In this document: positions 1-8,025 of the stretch, in pieces
How the letters are laid out: every line of letters begins with the position of its first letter
How positions within the stretch are numbered: position 1 is the first letter of the stretch
Assembly (NCBI RefSeq): GCF_002900095.1
Contig: NZ_LLKN01000004.1
Location: 1-49,865 of the forward strand
Direction: 5' to 3'
From: Salegentibacter mishustinae
GTDB taxonomy: Bacteria > Bacteroidota > Bacteroidia > Flavobacteriales > Flavobacteriaceae
DNA length: 49,865 nucleotides
Notes under the pieces: generated by a model
Databases searched by the model: none
The model's input: the letters and a program-made list of their open reading frames with translations, nothing else
Told to the model about the DNA's origin: nothing
Made by a program: the position numbers and the translations under genes

Positions 1-2
1 AA

Positions 3-356
3 AACCTGGATAATGAAAGCGTTACATTTTCTGTGAAGGACTACCGCCGCGCAGGAAGAAAATCCTTGTTACGTTTATCCGATGCAGAGTTCATCAGACG
101 GTTCGCACTTCACATACTTCCCAAAGGCTTTGTTCGCATCCGGCATTATGGAATCTTGAGTTCCTATCATAAAAAAATTACGCTTACCCAGCTACAGCAA
201 AGCCTGGGACGTGTGCACCTCAAAGAGCGTAAACCACTTCAACACCGCCTGTGCCCGGTATGTAAGAAAGGAAAATTGGTAACTCTTAATACCTTTACGG
301 CACGAGGCCCGCCTGGATACTGGATGGAAAAACTAAGAAAACAATCAAATAAATGA
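3..356 (+). CDS. IS91-family transposase, C-terminal part (5' end outside window)
   Basis: The frame is already open at base 3, so the gene continues upstream of the window; the GTG at 33 is not taken as the start. The visible 118 codons contain the block FIRRFALHILPKGFVRIRHY, typical of the C-terminal region of IS91/IS801-type Y2 HUH transposases, followed by a CPVCKKGK zinc-knuckle-like tail. Such enzymes move DNA by rolling-circle transposition. The catalytic tyrosines would lie upstream and cannot be checked. The gene reads toward the cassette array, so a one-ended transposition from this element could carry the array. The end of the element is not resolved. Family assignment is confident; whether it is active is unknown. 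Confidence 0.85.
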   Translation, partial: NLDNESVTFSVKDYRRAGRKSLLRLSDAEFIRRFALHILPKGFVRIRHYGILSSYHKKITLTQLQQSLGRVHLKERKPLQHRLCPVCKKGKLVTLNTFTARGPPGYWMEKLRKQSNK

Positions 357-590
357 GTATAAAAAACGATTCTTCCGTGCGTAACAGGAAGCCTATGGCC
401 TAAAACGATAAAAATGGCATAAAATCCTGTAAGTGCCTGTGAAAAAATTTAATGTAAAGCAGCTTGACTTTAGGTCAATAGCAAAAAGCCGATATCTTGC
501 ATAGAGGCTAGATGTACTATCCGACAAATACTACCTTCTAAAAACAGACCAATCCCCATATAAAGTTAACCGGCAAAGAACCGGTTTAGT
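357..590. other. Gene-free stretch 3' of the IS91-type transposase
   Basis: I see no credible open reading frame. The stretch contains a short dyad around 474-490 (TTGAC / GTCAA) and a hairpin at 568-586 (AACCGG, 8-nt loop, CCGGTT). IS91-type elements end in a short hairpin-bearing terminus, so one of these could be the 3' end of the element, but the boundary is not proven. The minus-strand 9-mer GTTGACTAA just right of it (586-594) would be the start of a further cassette whose other end I cannot find. Confidence 0.4.
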
Positions 591-647
591 CAACATTGCG
601 TTCATGTTGGGCCGTTCCGGCCACACGAACGCTTAGTTATTGTAAAC
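591..647 (-). repeat. Short attC-like site closing cassette 1
   Basis: Read on the minus strand, the R''-like box GTTTACAAT (647-639) matches cassette 1's own right end (GTTTACAAC on plus at 1363-1371) at 8 of 9 bases, and both continue with GCA after a mismatched dinucleotide. Next come arms GCGTTCGTGT and ACATGAACGC around a GC-rich apical hairpin (GGCCGTTCCGGCC on plus), then GTTGAC. The layout is the same as the longer sites in this array, but the sequence is unrelated and about half as long, as expected when cassettes of different origin are collected. The distal R' box is the least certain part. Confidence 0.55.
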
Positions 648-654
648 TGTGCTT

Positions 655-1347
655 TTATATTTTTATTCTATTAACTTTTACATAAAACCAAGGAACTTCT
701 TCAGCATTCATTGGGTCGCTTAAAAACTCCTTAATCTCATTCCAATTCTCAATTTTTTCAAAAAGTCCGAATTCATTTATTTTTAGCCCGAACTTATCTT
801 TCAAATCACTCGACAAGTCGTTGCAATGAAAAGAGTGAAAGTCACCACTTATTTCAATTCCGATTATGTCGTAACCTAAAAACTCATTTTTTTCTAAATC
901 AATTTCTTTGCTTTTCAGTTTGTTGTAAATTCCAATTTCTCCACTATTTGATTCAGTCGGTTTTATTAAATCCAAAGTTTTATTCAATTCCGTTTCTGGG
1001 AAACTGATACTTAAAATTTCAAAATCCGCATCGTTTGGGAAGAATTTTTCTTTGTATTCCGTTAATGTTTTTAAATCCGAAAATGTATTTATCCAGCCAA
1101 GTTTTTCTTCGTCCAATTTTTTGTCTGCCCAAACTTGTATTTCCTCAACATTTTTGTCAGTCAGATTAAACGTTTGTTTGGTTTCTTCTAATTCTTTCTT
1201 TTCAGTTGTTGCCCAAGAAATTGCCCAAGAGTCAAAAAAAGAGTCGTTTATACAACGACTACAAGTATAGATTTCCAAACCTTTAATCGTTCCATATTCG
1301 ACAGGTTTTAATTTAATCAAATAATATGCTCCAATGTAGTATTTCAC
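655..1347 (-). CDS. Cassette 1: 230-aa protein of unknown function
   Basis: The open frame extends to 1434, but everything before 1347 is translated from the neighbouring attC-like repeat. The first start inside the cassette is a GTG at 1347 (MKYYIGAYYLIKLK...), 24 bp from the cassette boundary. The product is a soluble acidic protein without signal peptide or membrane segment, with one CSRC pair near residue 33 that could bind metal. The stop lies only 8 bp from the R''-like box, the tight packing expected of an integron cassette. I do not recognise the family; isolated proteins of this kind in Bacteroidota arrays are often immunity-like, but nothing here shows that. Confidence 0.75.
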   Translation of the reverse strand: MKYYIGAYYLIKLKPVEYGTIKGLEIYTCSRCINDSFFDSWAISWATTEKKELEETKQTFNLTDKNVEEIQVWADKKLDEEKLGWINTFSDLKTLTEYKEKFFPNDADFEILSISFPETELNKTLDLIKPTESNSGEIGIYNKLKSKEIDLEKNEFLGYDIIGIEISGDFHSFHCNDLSSDLKDKFGLKINEFGLFEKIENWNEIKEFLSDPMNAEEVPWFYVKVNRIKI

Positions 1348-1362
1348 CCGGTTTTCGGCATT

Positions 1363-1495
1363 GTTTACAACGTCCCGTATAAAAACTGTGCGAGCTGGCG
1401 TGCGTGATTGTCCGCAGGACAATCCGCTGAGCAAAGGAGCACGGAACTTCGATTCAAAACCAAATTAAGCATTGTTTTTATATGTTGTTACATAC
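1363..1495 (-). repeat. attC-like site A (cassette 2 / cassette 1 junction)
   Basis: On the plus strand the order is GTTTACAAC (start box of cassette 1), 6-nt spacer GTCCCG, inner arm TATAAAAAC, a mismatched dinucleotide then TGC, variable stem with the hairpin ATTGTCC-GCA-GGACAAT, inner arm GTTTTTATA, 4-nt spacer TGTT, and GTTACATAC (R'' box of cassette 2). Inner arms pair over 9 bp, then a 2-nt mismatch, then GCA/TGC. The core between boxes is 115 bp. The minus-strand reading is the one in which the cassette gene is followed by its own site. Confidence 0.8.
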
Positions 1496-1671
1496 TTTGC
1501 CGACACGCCCGAGTAATCACGTTCCCCAGATCTGTTTTCTTCTCCGCGACCGAGTAAAGGGTCGCAAGTTTTATATCACTTTTGCAATTTTTATCAGCCA
1601 GAGTGAAAAAGTTCGTTTTCCATCCGTTCTACATTTCTGTTTGTAACGCAGGGATGAGTCAATAAGCCACA

Positions 1672-4317
1672 TTAAAACGAAAACTTCACACTCACCAAAA
1701 CCTGCGATGGTCTTAAACGATAGGTACTTTGTATATAAGCAAATTCATTATTGGAAATCCGCACGAACTCATCTGTATTCAGCACATTGTTCCAGCTGGC
1801 TTCCAGATCTATTCCAGATTCCATGAAGGTGTATTGATAATTCAGGTTCAGGAAATAATTATTCCGGTTTTCATCGGATATGTTATTGAAATAATACTCC
1901 GAATTAAGGCTGAAATATTGATTTTCTGCCACGTAAAAGAAAAGGTCTAAACTATACTGTTTTGTTTCAATTTCATTCATATACCTTCCATCAATATTGG
2001 TTTGTAAGATACTCACATTGCCAGCATAGGAAGCGCTTAACCAATCGGTAAATTCAGATTCCATTTTCAGGTTGAAACTCAGATTTTCATTATTCACTTC
2101 AGCTAAACGGTCGTTTAAAAGTTGTTCCCTTTGAAAATGAGAATATGTGGTTCCCACACTTAAGGTAGTATTCAGTTTTCTAAAATATTTGCTTGCCTTT
2201 GCATTCCAGTTATGAGCATTGGAATAATTCTCCTGCTCAATGGCCTCCAGAATGGTAGCGCCACTCTCCCCAATTATGTTGCTGTACAATAAATTACTTC
2301 TTACATGTGCATAGGAATATGAGGTACTTGCAAAAAATGAAGTGAGCGGATTCCTGTAGTTTAGGCTCCAATTATAGTTCTGCCTGAAATCTTCCGGTAG
2401 GGGAGAATTGTAACGCTGCAGGCTGCGGTAATTGTTTAGAATAAAACCGTAATACATGCGGTTGGCATCTCCAAAATCATTGCTGTAATTGGCATTAACA
2501 CTTGTTTCCCAAAATGCTGATAACTTATTACGTATGTAAAAATTGGGTTCAAATGTTAACCGATTTAAATTTTGACTCTGGTTTAATGTGGCATCTTCGA
2601 TGTCAAAGGTTCTATAATTAAAAGGGGTAGTCAGCCTGAAATTCCAGTTGTCTTTTTCATAAACAAACCTGCTGGTGAAATAGATCCTGGAAGATAGAAA
2701 ATCAAGATCATTTTGGTAATTTCCACCAAGGAGATCTCTGTCGCTTTCATCAAAAACCATGAGCCTGCTTTCAAGATGCTGATTTTGTAAGGTAAAACCA
2801 ACCTCAGGAGAAATAGTTACTCCGCGTAGCTTTTTGGTCATTCCGCCAGAATTATCAGTAAAAAAGGTAGAGGAGTTCACCTCCTGCTCTACCTCCTCAT
2901 AAGTTTGTCTATCATTAAGCAAGCCTTCAAACTGGCCGGGCAGCACGCTAAGGTTTTGGTTAGCTTCTGTATAACCGGTATTAGACCTGAAGGTGATCAA
3001 TTGGTTTCCTATAGGCTTCATCAACCTAAGATTATTCCGAACTACAGAAAAAGGATTGGAAAGCCGCTGAAGGACTTCTGATTTCCCGGTATCAATAAAT
3101 CCTTTTTGTGAATCCCAGTACCCGTTGAACTCCAGTTCATTTTTAAGGTAATTGTCATTGGTATTACGCTCAAGTATGAATTTGGACTGTAGCGTATTGT
3201 AGAAAAACTCATTGTTGGTTTGTTCTACTAAATCTATAGTATCTGTGGGAGTGAAAAAGCGGGTTTGGGTATTCCCTATTTGCCGCTGAGCATCGTTTAA
3301 ATAGGAAATATTGGTTTTAAGGTCCAAATCTTTTTTTAGCCGGATTAAATAATTGGCAGATCCAAGGTGTACATTATTATCCAGCCAGCGCTCCTGAGAG
3401 AATGGCGGTTCAGCCAGCCGGCGAATGGATAGCCAGTCCCTCTTATTAATACTGAATTCCTGCCTGCCAAAATCTGAAATTGAGAAATCCCTTATCTCCC
3501 GTGAGACATCGCTCCCGGTGTTATTAGTCTGGTAAGTGACAATAGCCTGATTTTTCTTTGTGAAGATCATGGGGGTGACCTTCACCTTCCATAGCAGTGG
3601 AGATAAACCCGCTCCCAGTTCTGCCGTTCCAGTGGTGGTAACATTGTTTTTAAGCTTGATATTAATAGATGCTCTTTCAGAAAATTCCAGGCTGTCCAGC
3701 AATTTTATAGGTTGGTGATTTTCCAGGATCTGCACTTTTGAAACATCATCTGCAGCGATATTGTTATTGGCCAAGCTGTACCTGCCTTCCAGCAAGTCCA
3801 GCCCCTCGATGTAATACTTTTGTATAGGCTTTCCCTGGTACTCAATTTGTCCACTGGGTAGAATCTCAATGCCGGGCATTTTCCTTAGGACATCGGCAAT
3901 AACCCTATCTTTTTGATCTTTAAAGGCTGCAACCGAGAAACTGAGGGTATCACCACGCTGCTCAATAATCCTGGCTTCTACAAGTACTTCTTTCAATTCT
4001 TCAGCTGAAGGGTATAGCTGAATTTGCAGCTCCTGATCCTTATTCTGAATTTCCTGCTTTAAAGTAATGTAGCCTACATGAGAAATTTTCAGAAAAAGTG
4101 ACTCAATATCGGTATTAAGCTTAATGCTGAAGTTTCCCGTTCCGTCTGAAATTCCGTAGGCCAAAATAGCACTTGTAGAATCTTTAGATATTATAATAGT
4201 TGCACCACTTAACGCTTCCCTGTTCTCATTGTAAATATTTCCGGAAAGAACGGACTGTGCATGTGTTGGGAAAAAAAACATGAACATAATGAAAAATAAA
4301 AAGGTAGTTCTTTCCAA
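1672..4317 (-). CDS. Outer-membrane receptor-like beta-barrel protein with carboxypeptidase-regulatory domain (881 aa)
   Basis: An N-terminal signal peptide (to about residue 20, ending AHAQ-like) is followed by a CarboxypepD-regulatory beta-sandwich (about 24-105), a plug-like region (about 115-215, with DVLRKMPGIEILPSGQIEYQ and IQKYYIEGLDL) and a long beta-barrel rich in aromatic alternation, ending VLVSVKFSF with the terminal Phe typical of barrel insertion. It resembles TonB-dependent-receptor-like proteins found next to GLPGLI genes in Bacteroidota. The gene starts 1 bp after the GLPGLI gene at 4319 ends, so the three form an operon. Unusually, the whole operon sits inside one cassette-like unit (1487-6233). 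Substrate unknown. Confidence 0.85.
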   Translation of the reverse strand: MERTTFLFFIMFMFFFPTHAQSVLSGNIYNENREALSGATIIISKDSTSAILAYGISDGTGNFSIKLNTDIESLFLKISHVGYITLKQEIQNKDQELQIQLYPSAEELKEVLVEARIIEQRGDTLSFSVAAFKDQKDRVIADVLRKMPGIEILPSGQIEYQGKPIQKYYIEGLDLLEGRYSLANNNIAADDVSKVQILENHQPIKLLDSLEFSERASINIKLKNNVTTTGTAELGAGLSPLLWKVKVTPMIFTKKNQAIVTYQTNNTGSDVSREIRDFSISDFGRQEFSINKRDWLSIRRLAEPPFSQERWLDNNVHLGSANYLIRLKKDLDLKTNISYLNDAQRQIGNTQTRFFTPTDTIDLVEQTNNEFFYNTLQSKFILERNTNDNYLKNELEFNGYWDSQKGFIDTGKSEVLQRLSNPFSVVRNNLRLMKPIGNQLITFRSNTGYTEANQNLSVLPGQFEGLLNDRQTYEEVEQEVNSSTFFTDNSGGMTKKLRGVTISPEVGFTLQNQHLESRLMVFDESDRDLLGGNYQNDLDFLSSRIYFTSRFVYEKDNWNFRLTTPFNYRTFDIEDATLNQSQNLNRLTFEPNFYIRNKLSAFWETSVNANYSNDFGDANRMYYGFILNNYRSLQRYNSPLPEDFRQNYNWSLNYRNPLTSFFASTSYSYAHVRSNLLYSNIIGESGATILEAIEQENYSNAHNWNAKASKYFRKLNTTLSVGTTYSHFQREQLLNDRLAEVNNENLSFNLKMESEFTDWLSASYAGNVSILQTNIDGRYMNEIETKQYSLDLFFYVAENQYFSLNSEYYFNNISDENRNNYFLNLNYQYTFMESGIDLEASWNNVLNTDEFVRISNNEFAYIQSTYRLRPSQVLVSVKFSF

Positions 4318-4318
4318 G

Positions 4319-5095
4319 CTATTCCAGTTCTATTGGGTTATTTTCATATTGAAGCCTTGCCCGCTGATTTCTGTCATATTTATCCATCCCTTCCTTGGGA
4401 ATGTTAATACCGGGATTGTTTAATATTAGTGATGGTTTTTCTTTTATTTTGCGCAAAAACACCTTTAAATCGGCTTCTATAATTTGAGTGTAATCTTTAT
4501 CTAAAATAATAACTGAATTTCTTATTTTTTGAATACCTAATGCCTTAAAGTGGTAGTGGTTTTTCGAGTCCTGAATCTCCAGGATCAATCCCGGCAAACC
4601 ATAAAATTTATAAGGACCTTCGGCTATAGGAATATTAGGAGTAAACCATGCCTCATAATCTCGGCCTTTAAAACGCGTACGGGCCAAAGTAGTTTCATAT
4701 CCTATTATGACCTTTTTCTCATTCTCAATCTGCCATGTTAATCCGGGTAATCTTGTTTTTATTTTATATTTGTAGGATGTAAAATCATACAACGAGATCA
4801 ACTCTTCATTTTTTAGATCCTTAAATATTTTATAGTTAAATTTTGATTTTGAAATTCCAAATATTCCCTGAGGACTTTTTGAATCTAAAATAGAATCTTT
4901 TAGGTGTACAGTCTGGCTTTTGAACACCGATATACCCTCGTCAATTTCCAGAAACATATATTCGCTGGCTTTGGAAGCTGGATTCAAGGAATCTATCTGA
5001 AATGTCAATTCATAAATAATCCGCAAGTTATTATTGTTGTGCTGTGAAAACAATACTGCGGGAAAAAATAAAAACAGGGCGTAAATTTTTTTCAT
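4319..5095 (-). CDS. GLPGLI family protein (258 aa)
   Basis: A signal peptide (MKKIYALFLFFPAVLFSQ) precedes a secreted beta-rich protein carrying the eponymous GLPGLILEI motif near residue 166. The C-terminus ends NNPIELE, shared with its neighbour at 5104 and with two decayed copies further right. Family function is unknown; members are Bacteroidota-specific, periplasmic or outer-membrane associated, and usually paired with a regulatory-domain receptor like the one directly downstream. It lies 8 bp after the upstream paralog and 1 bp before the receptor gene, so co-transcription is likely. The two GLPGLI genes probably arose by tandem duplication followed by strong divergence. Confidence 0.88.
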   Translation of the reverse strand: MKKIYALFLFFPAVLFSQHNNNNLRIIYELTFQIDSLNPASKASEYMFLEIDEGISVFKSQTVHLKDSILDSKSPQGIFGISKSKFNYKIFKDLKNEELISLYDFTSYKYKIKTRLPGLTWQIENEKKVIIGYETTLARTRFKGRDYEAWFTPNIPIAEGPYKFYGLPGLILEIQDSKNHYHFKALGIQKIRNSVIILDKDYTQIIEADLKVFLRKIKEKPSLILNNPGINIPKEGMDKYDRNQRARLQYENNPIELE

Positions 5096-5103
5096 CTATT
5101 TTT

Positions 5104-5925
5104 TTATTCCAATTCAATAGGATTATTTCGCTTAAGTAAAGTCTCTTTATGTTCTTTCATCATCTTCTCTTTTTGTCCAGGTTGAAATCCAAAAGTGATC
5201 CCCGCCCTACCCAGGGCTGCAAATGGATCCCGGTTATATTCTTCAAGCGCTTGCAAATACCTCTCTTTGGTAGTAGTTATATATTCTTTAGAATTATATT
5301 CAAAGGGAACCGGTTTTTTAAGAATTTTAAAATTGGTAAGTTTAAAGGAATAATAATTTTGATCGTCACTTATTTCCAGTATCAATCCCGGTAACCCGTT
5401 GAATTTATAAGGCCCTTCGACAATTGGTATCTCAGATGTGAACCAGGCAATATAATCCCTTCCGGAAAAACTGGTTGTAGCTTTTTGAACCTGATAGCCC
5501 AAAACCTCTTTTGTTTCGGGAAGTATTTCCCATTGAAATTGATTGAGGTCTTCAATGTACTTAAGCTTATCTTTAACGATCTTCTGAGTAAAGGATAGCT
5601 TCCCTTCGGGAACTCCTTTGTAGATATAATAGTCAAATTTTGTTTGTGGGGCCCCCTGAAATTTACCCGTAAAGGCGGAAGGATTCTTTCGTCGGTTTTT
5701 CAGGACCTCGTCTCCTCTCAAACGTTCCTTACTGGAAAATCTTGATATCTTATCCCCAATATACAATTCCATAGCTTCACTCTCAACAGACTCAGCATTT
5801 GTGGAATCTATTTGCCAGGTAATTTCATATGTGGCTTTGTATTTAAAGACGTCGGTAACAGGTTTTTGCGCAAACGCCGCCTGGTAAATGATTAAGATAA
5901 AAAGTGTTAGGCTGTAGTTCTTCAT
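5104..5925 (-). CDS. GLPGLI family protein (273 aa)
   Basis: Signal peptide MKNYSLTLFILIIYQAAFAQ, then a mature domain with GLPGLILEISDDQNYYSF (around 184-201) and the tail QPGQKEKM...RNNPIELE. It is the first intact gene of the GLPGLI-GLPGLI-receptor operon on the minus strand. Its ATG overlaps the stop of a decayed GLPGLI tail (TAATG at 5923-5927), so the operon once had further paralogs upstream. Secreted, probably periplasmic; function unknown. No promoter is obvious between the pseudogene remnants and this start, so it may depend on transcription entering the cassette from upstream. Confidence 0.88.
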   Translation of the reverse strand: MKNYSLTLFILIIYQAAFAQKPVTDVFKYKATYEITWQIDSTNAESVESEAMELYIGDKISRFSSKERLRGDEVLKNRRKNPSAFTGKFQGAPQTKFDYYIYKGVPEGKLSFTQKIVKDKLKYIEDLNQFQWEILPETKEVLGYQVQKATTSFSGRDYIAWFTSEIPIVEGPYKFNGLPGLILEISDDQNYYSFKLTNFKILKKPVPFEYNSKEYITTTKERYLQALEEYNRDPFAALGRAGITFGFQPGQKEKMMKEHKETLLKRNNPIELE

Positions 5926-5985
5926 TATAGCATATATTTTAATTCAATGGGGTTATTCTCATTTTTCTATTTTTCCTTTTCGTTC
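5925..5985 (-). pseudogene. Decayed GLPGLI tail
   Basis: The minus strand translates to KNENNPIELKYML and a stop, matching the NNPIELE tail of the two intact neighbours. An in-frame TAG precedes it and no upstream domain remains. It is a second short relic of the GLPGLI tandem family, separate from the longer relic at 5993-6223. Confidence 0.6.
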
Positions 5986-5992
5986 TAATTCA

Positions 5993-6223
5993 TCACTCCA
6001 ATTCAATGGGGTTGTTTTTCTTTTTTAGTTCCTCTTTTAGCTCTCTTTCCATTTTTTCTTTCTGTCCAGGTCTAAACCCAATGGTGACCCCAACCTGTTC
6101 CAGGGCTGTAACTGGATCTCAATTAAATCCTCCAAGTACCTTGAGAAAATTGTCCCTGGTGGTTAGAATATAAACTTTGGTATCAAATTCCAGCATTACT
6201 GGTTCTTGTTTTTTCGGAGGCAT
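5993..6223 (-). pseudogene. Truncated GLPGLI gene cut at the cassette boundary
   Basis: The frame aligns with the last 80 or so residues of the 273-aa paralog: ...LKVLGGFN*DPVTALEQVGVTIG... then RPGQKEKMERE and KKNNPIELE. A TGA at 6119-6121 replaces the Arg codon of the NRDP motif (CGA to TGA). The N-terminal 190 or so residues, signal peptide and GLPGLI motif are gone, and homology stops within a few bases of the unit's terminal 9-mer (6225-6233). The truncation point therefore coincides with the cassette end, as if a chromosomal operon had been cut when the cassette was formed. Confidence 0.8.
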
Positions 6224-6224
6224 T

Positions 6225-6358
6225 GTATGTAACGTCTCGTATAAAAATAGTGCGAGCTGGCGAGCTTGATTGTCCGCAGGACAATCAGGCGCAGCAAGCG
6301 AGCAGGGACTTTCGATTTGAGACAGGTTTGAGCATTTTTTTTATACGTTGTTAGCCAA
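6225..6358 (-). repeat. attC-like site B (cassette 3 / cassette 2 junction)
   Basis: Plus-strand order: GTATGTAAC (start box of cassette 2), GTCTCG, inner arm TATAAAAAT, dinucleotide AG, TGC, variable stem with the hairpin ATTGTCC-GCA-GGACAAT, arm TTTTTTATA, spacer CGTT, GTTAGCCAA (R'' box of cassette 3). Core 116 bp. One inner-arm position is mismatched compared with the other copies. Confidence 0.8.
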
Positions 6359-6366
6359 TGGCTTTT

Positions 6367-6789
6367 TTACTCATCTACTCGGTCAGATATTTGTTCTCTT
6401 ACCCACTCGACATTTCTTTCTTGTCGAAAATCAAACCATTCCTGTCTGAAGTCCGATTCGTGTATTAGATGATTAAAATTCCTGAAAGGTTTTGGTCGGT
6501 TTAGAGCAACAAGTAACTTTTTGCTAAATCCGTCCGCCTCCAGCTGGTCCGCAAAAGATTCCATTACAGCATAGGATTGGTTTGAATTCATTGGCTCGAT
6601 ACGAATGTAATCATCCCAATTATTCTCGACTTTATCTGTAACTTCTTGCCAAGGATTTTCCTCATCTAGAAAAAAGTCCATTTCTGCCGGATGATATTCA
6701 AAATCACCTGTTTTAATATTTAGAAAACAAAGTTGTCCGCACAGAATGAGTTCAGCCATTTCTCGAATATTTGCTTCCTTAACTTTCAT
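6367..6789 (-). CDS. Cassette 3: UPF0158 family protein (140 aa)
   Basis: The length and motifs fit UPF0158: an N-terminal helix, a CFLNIKTGDFEYHP segment, the SYAVMESFADQL block and the RNFNHLI...EWFDFRQERNVEWVRE C-terminus. It is cytosolic and of unknown biochemical role; members are common in mobile arrays and near toxin-like genes. The stop is 9 bp from the R''-like box and the start 21 bp from the other cassette end, leaving almost no room for a promoter of its own. It is bounded by TTGGCTAAC / GTTAGCCAA, private to this cassette. Confidence 0.82.
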   Translation of the reverse strand: MKVKEANIREMAELILCGQLCFLNIKTGDFEYHPAEMDFFLDEENPWQEVTDKVENNWDDYIRIEPMNSNQSYAVMESFADQLEADGFSKKLLVALNRPKPFRNFNHLIHESDFRQEWFDFRQERNVEWVREQISDRVDE

Positions 6790-6801
6790 TTTTTTCAGCT
6801 A

Positions 6802-6934
6802 TTGGCTAACGTCTCGTATAAAAACTGTGCGAGCTGGCGTGCGTGATTGTCCATAGGACAATCCGCTAAGCAAGCGAACAAAGAGTTTCGATTTGAGACT
6901 AATTTACGCATTGTTTTTATATACTGTTGTAAGC
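6802..6934 (-). repeat. attC-like site C (cassette 4 / cassette 3 junction)
   Basis: Plus-strand order: TTGGCTAAC, GTCTCG, TATAAAAAC, dinucleotide, TGC, stem with apical hairpin (here GTCC-ATA-GGAC instead of GCA in the loop), GTTTTTATA, spacer TACT, GTTGTAAGC. Core 115 bp. The loop change leaves the stem intact, which favours a selected structure over a selected sequence. Confidence 0.8.
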
Positions 6935-6939
6935 AGGTT

Positions 6940-7341
6940 TTATTCCGCAACAATTTCCAATTCCTGTTTTTCTTTCCATTCTTCAAATCCGATTTGACCA
7001 TATTCTTTAATCAAATTAGATGATTTAAATGCTGTTCCAGTTACTCGATATCTTAGGAAAAAGACTTTGTATTCCATTTCAATTTTTCCGTTTACCAAAA
7101 TATCATAATCTGTTCCAGCTTGTTTTAAAGCTCTTTCCGTCGCTATTTTAACAGACTTTCGCTGACTTCGAGCCCAAGAATCATAATATCCGTTTACCTC
7201 AATTCCTCCTTCTGGATTTATATTTACGGATTCGTCTGCGAGTACTGAATAGTTCAATAAGTTAATTGAACAACTTGAGAGTGAAGAACTCAAAATTCCA
7301 ATAAATATTAATATCTTAAATCTCATTGATTTCATTTTCAT
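6940..7341 (-). CDS. Cassette 4: small predicted lipoprotein (133 aa)
   Basis: The N-terminus MKMKSMRFKILIFIGILSSSLSSC is a lipoprotein signal with lipobox LSSC, so the mature protein is anchored by a Cys at about residue 24. Any of the three early Met codons could be the start; the first is given. The rest is a small mixed alpha/beta domain (VNGYYDSWARSQRKSVKIATERALKQ). No family recognised. The stop is 6 bp from the R''-like box GTTGTAAGC and the start 46 bp from the other cassette end. Confidence 0.75.
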   Translation of the reverse strand: MKMKSMRFKILIFIGILSSSLSSCSINLLNYSVLADESVNINPEGGIEVNGYYDSWARSQRKSVKIATERALKQAGTDYDILVNGKIEMEYKVFFLRYRVTGTAFKSSNLIKEYGQIGFEEWKEKQELEIVAE

Positions 7342-7378
7342 TGGTCAAGTTTATTGATTTGCGAATTTTGGTTAACTT

Positions 7379-7512
7379 GCTTACAACGTCCCGTATAAAA
7401 ACAGTGCGAGCTGGCGAGCTTGATTGTCCGCAGGACGATCAGGCGTTGCAAGCGAGCACGGAATTTCGAATTGAGACAGGTTTAAGCATTGTTTTTATAT
7501 GCTGTTGTGCAA
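7379..7512 (-). repeat. attC-like site D (cassette 5 / cassette 4 junction)
   Basis: Plus-strand order: GCTTACAAC, GTCCCG, TATAAAAAC, dinucleotide, TGC, stem with GATTGTCC-GCA-GGACGATC apex, GTTTTTATA, spacer TGCT, GTTGTGCAA. Core 116 bp. The apex has an A-to-G change that still allows a G-T pair. Confidence 0.8.
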
Positions 7513-7526
7513 CGTTTATTTTGTTT

Positions 7527-7871
7527 TCATTGATAAAATTCCAGTTCCTTCATTTTAGAAATATCCGAATCCTCCACATCAACAATAATCCGTTGTCCTG
7601 TTCCGCAACCACAAGATTCGCAATCTGTTGCTAATGGCGACCTGGTGTCAAATTCCAACTTTTGAACGCTAATATTCTCATTTTCTAAATATGTTTTAAC
7701 GGCAATTTCAGTTTCCTCGTTAGTGCTATTTTCTCCAGTATTCCAAGGATCAGCACATTTGGTTTGGTTCCAGTAGAATATGCTTTCATCTTGAGGGGAA
7801 TCATCGTCATCACTACAGCTATAAAGTGAGAGTGAAATAAGTCCGATTAATAAAATTTTAGTGTATTTCAT
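7527..7871 (-). CDS. Cassette 5: small lipoprotein with acidic export tract (114 aa)
   Basis: The frame runs up to 7946, but residues before MKYTKILLIGLISLSLYSC are translated repeat DNA, so the ATG at 7871 is chosen, 24 bp from the cassette end. Lipobox LYSC is followed directly by SDDDDS, the acidic signal that sends Bacteroidota lipoproteins to the cell surface. The mature part has a DCESCGCGTGQRIIVDVED segment with closely spaced cysteines, likely disulfide or metal binding. Family not recognised. The stop is 15 bp from the R''-like box. Confidence 0.75.
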   Translation of the reverse strand: MKYTKILLIGLISLSLYSCSDDDDSPQDESIFYWNQTKCADPWNTGENSTNEETEIAVKTYLENENISVQKLEFDTRSPLATDCESCGCGTGQRIIVDVEDSDISKMKELEFYQ

Positions 7872-7886
7872 AAGGTGGTTTTTATG

Positions 7887-8020
7887 TTGCACAACGTCCC
7901 GTATAAAAACAGTGCGAGCTGGCGAGCTTGATTGTCCGCAGGACAATCAGGCGTTGCAAGCGAGCACAAAGTTTCGCTTCAAGACAGGTTTGAGCATTGT
8001 TTTTATATAGTGTTGTAGCA
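7887..8020 (-). repeat. attC-like site E (cassette 6 / cassette 5 junction)
   Basis: Plus-strand order: TTGCACAAC, GTCCCG, TATAAAAAC, dinucleotide, TGC, stem with ATTGTCC-GCA-GGACAAT apex, GTTTTTATA, spacer TAGT, GTTGTAGCA. Core 116 bp. The left half of the stem is identical to site D, while the flanking boxes differ completely. Confidence 0.8.
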
Positions 8021-8025
8021 CGTTT

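Noticed and set aside
655-1434. The 259-codon frame starting at 1434 as the real gene
   Set aside because: The first 29 codons are translated from attC-like repeat A. The GTG at 1347 lies inside the cassette, as starts do in the other cassettes. The same reasoning moves the start of cassette 5 to 7871.
1487-6233. Cassette 2 as two cassettes that lost an internal site
   Set aside because: If so, its outer ends would belong to two different cassettes and should not pair; they pair over 9 bp plus the usual continuation.
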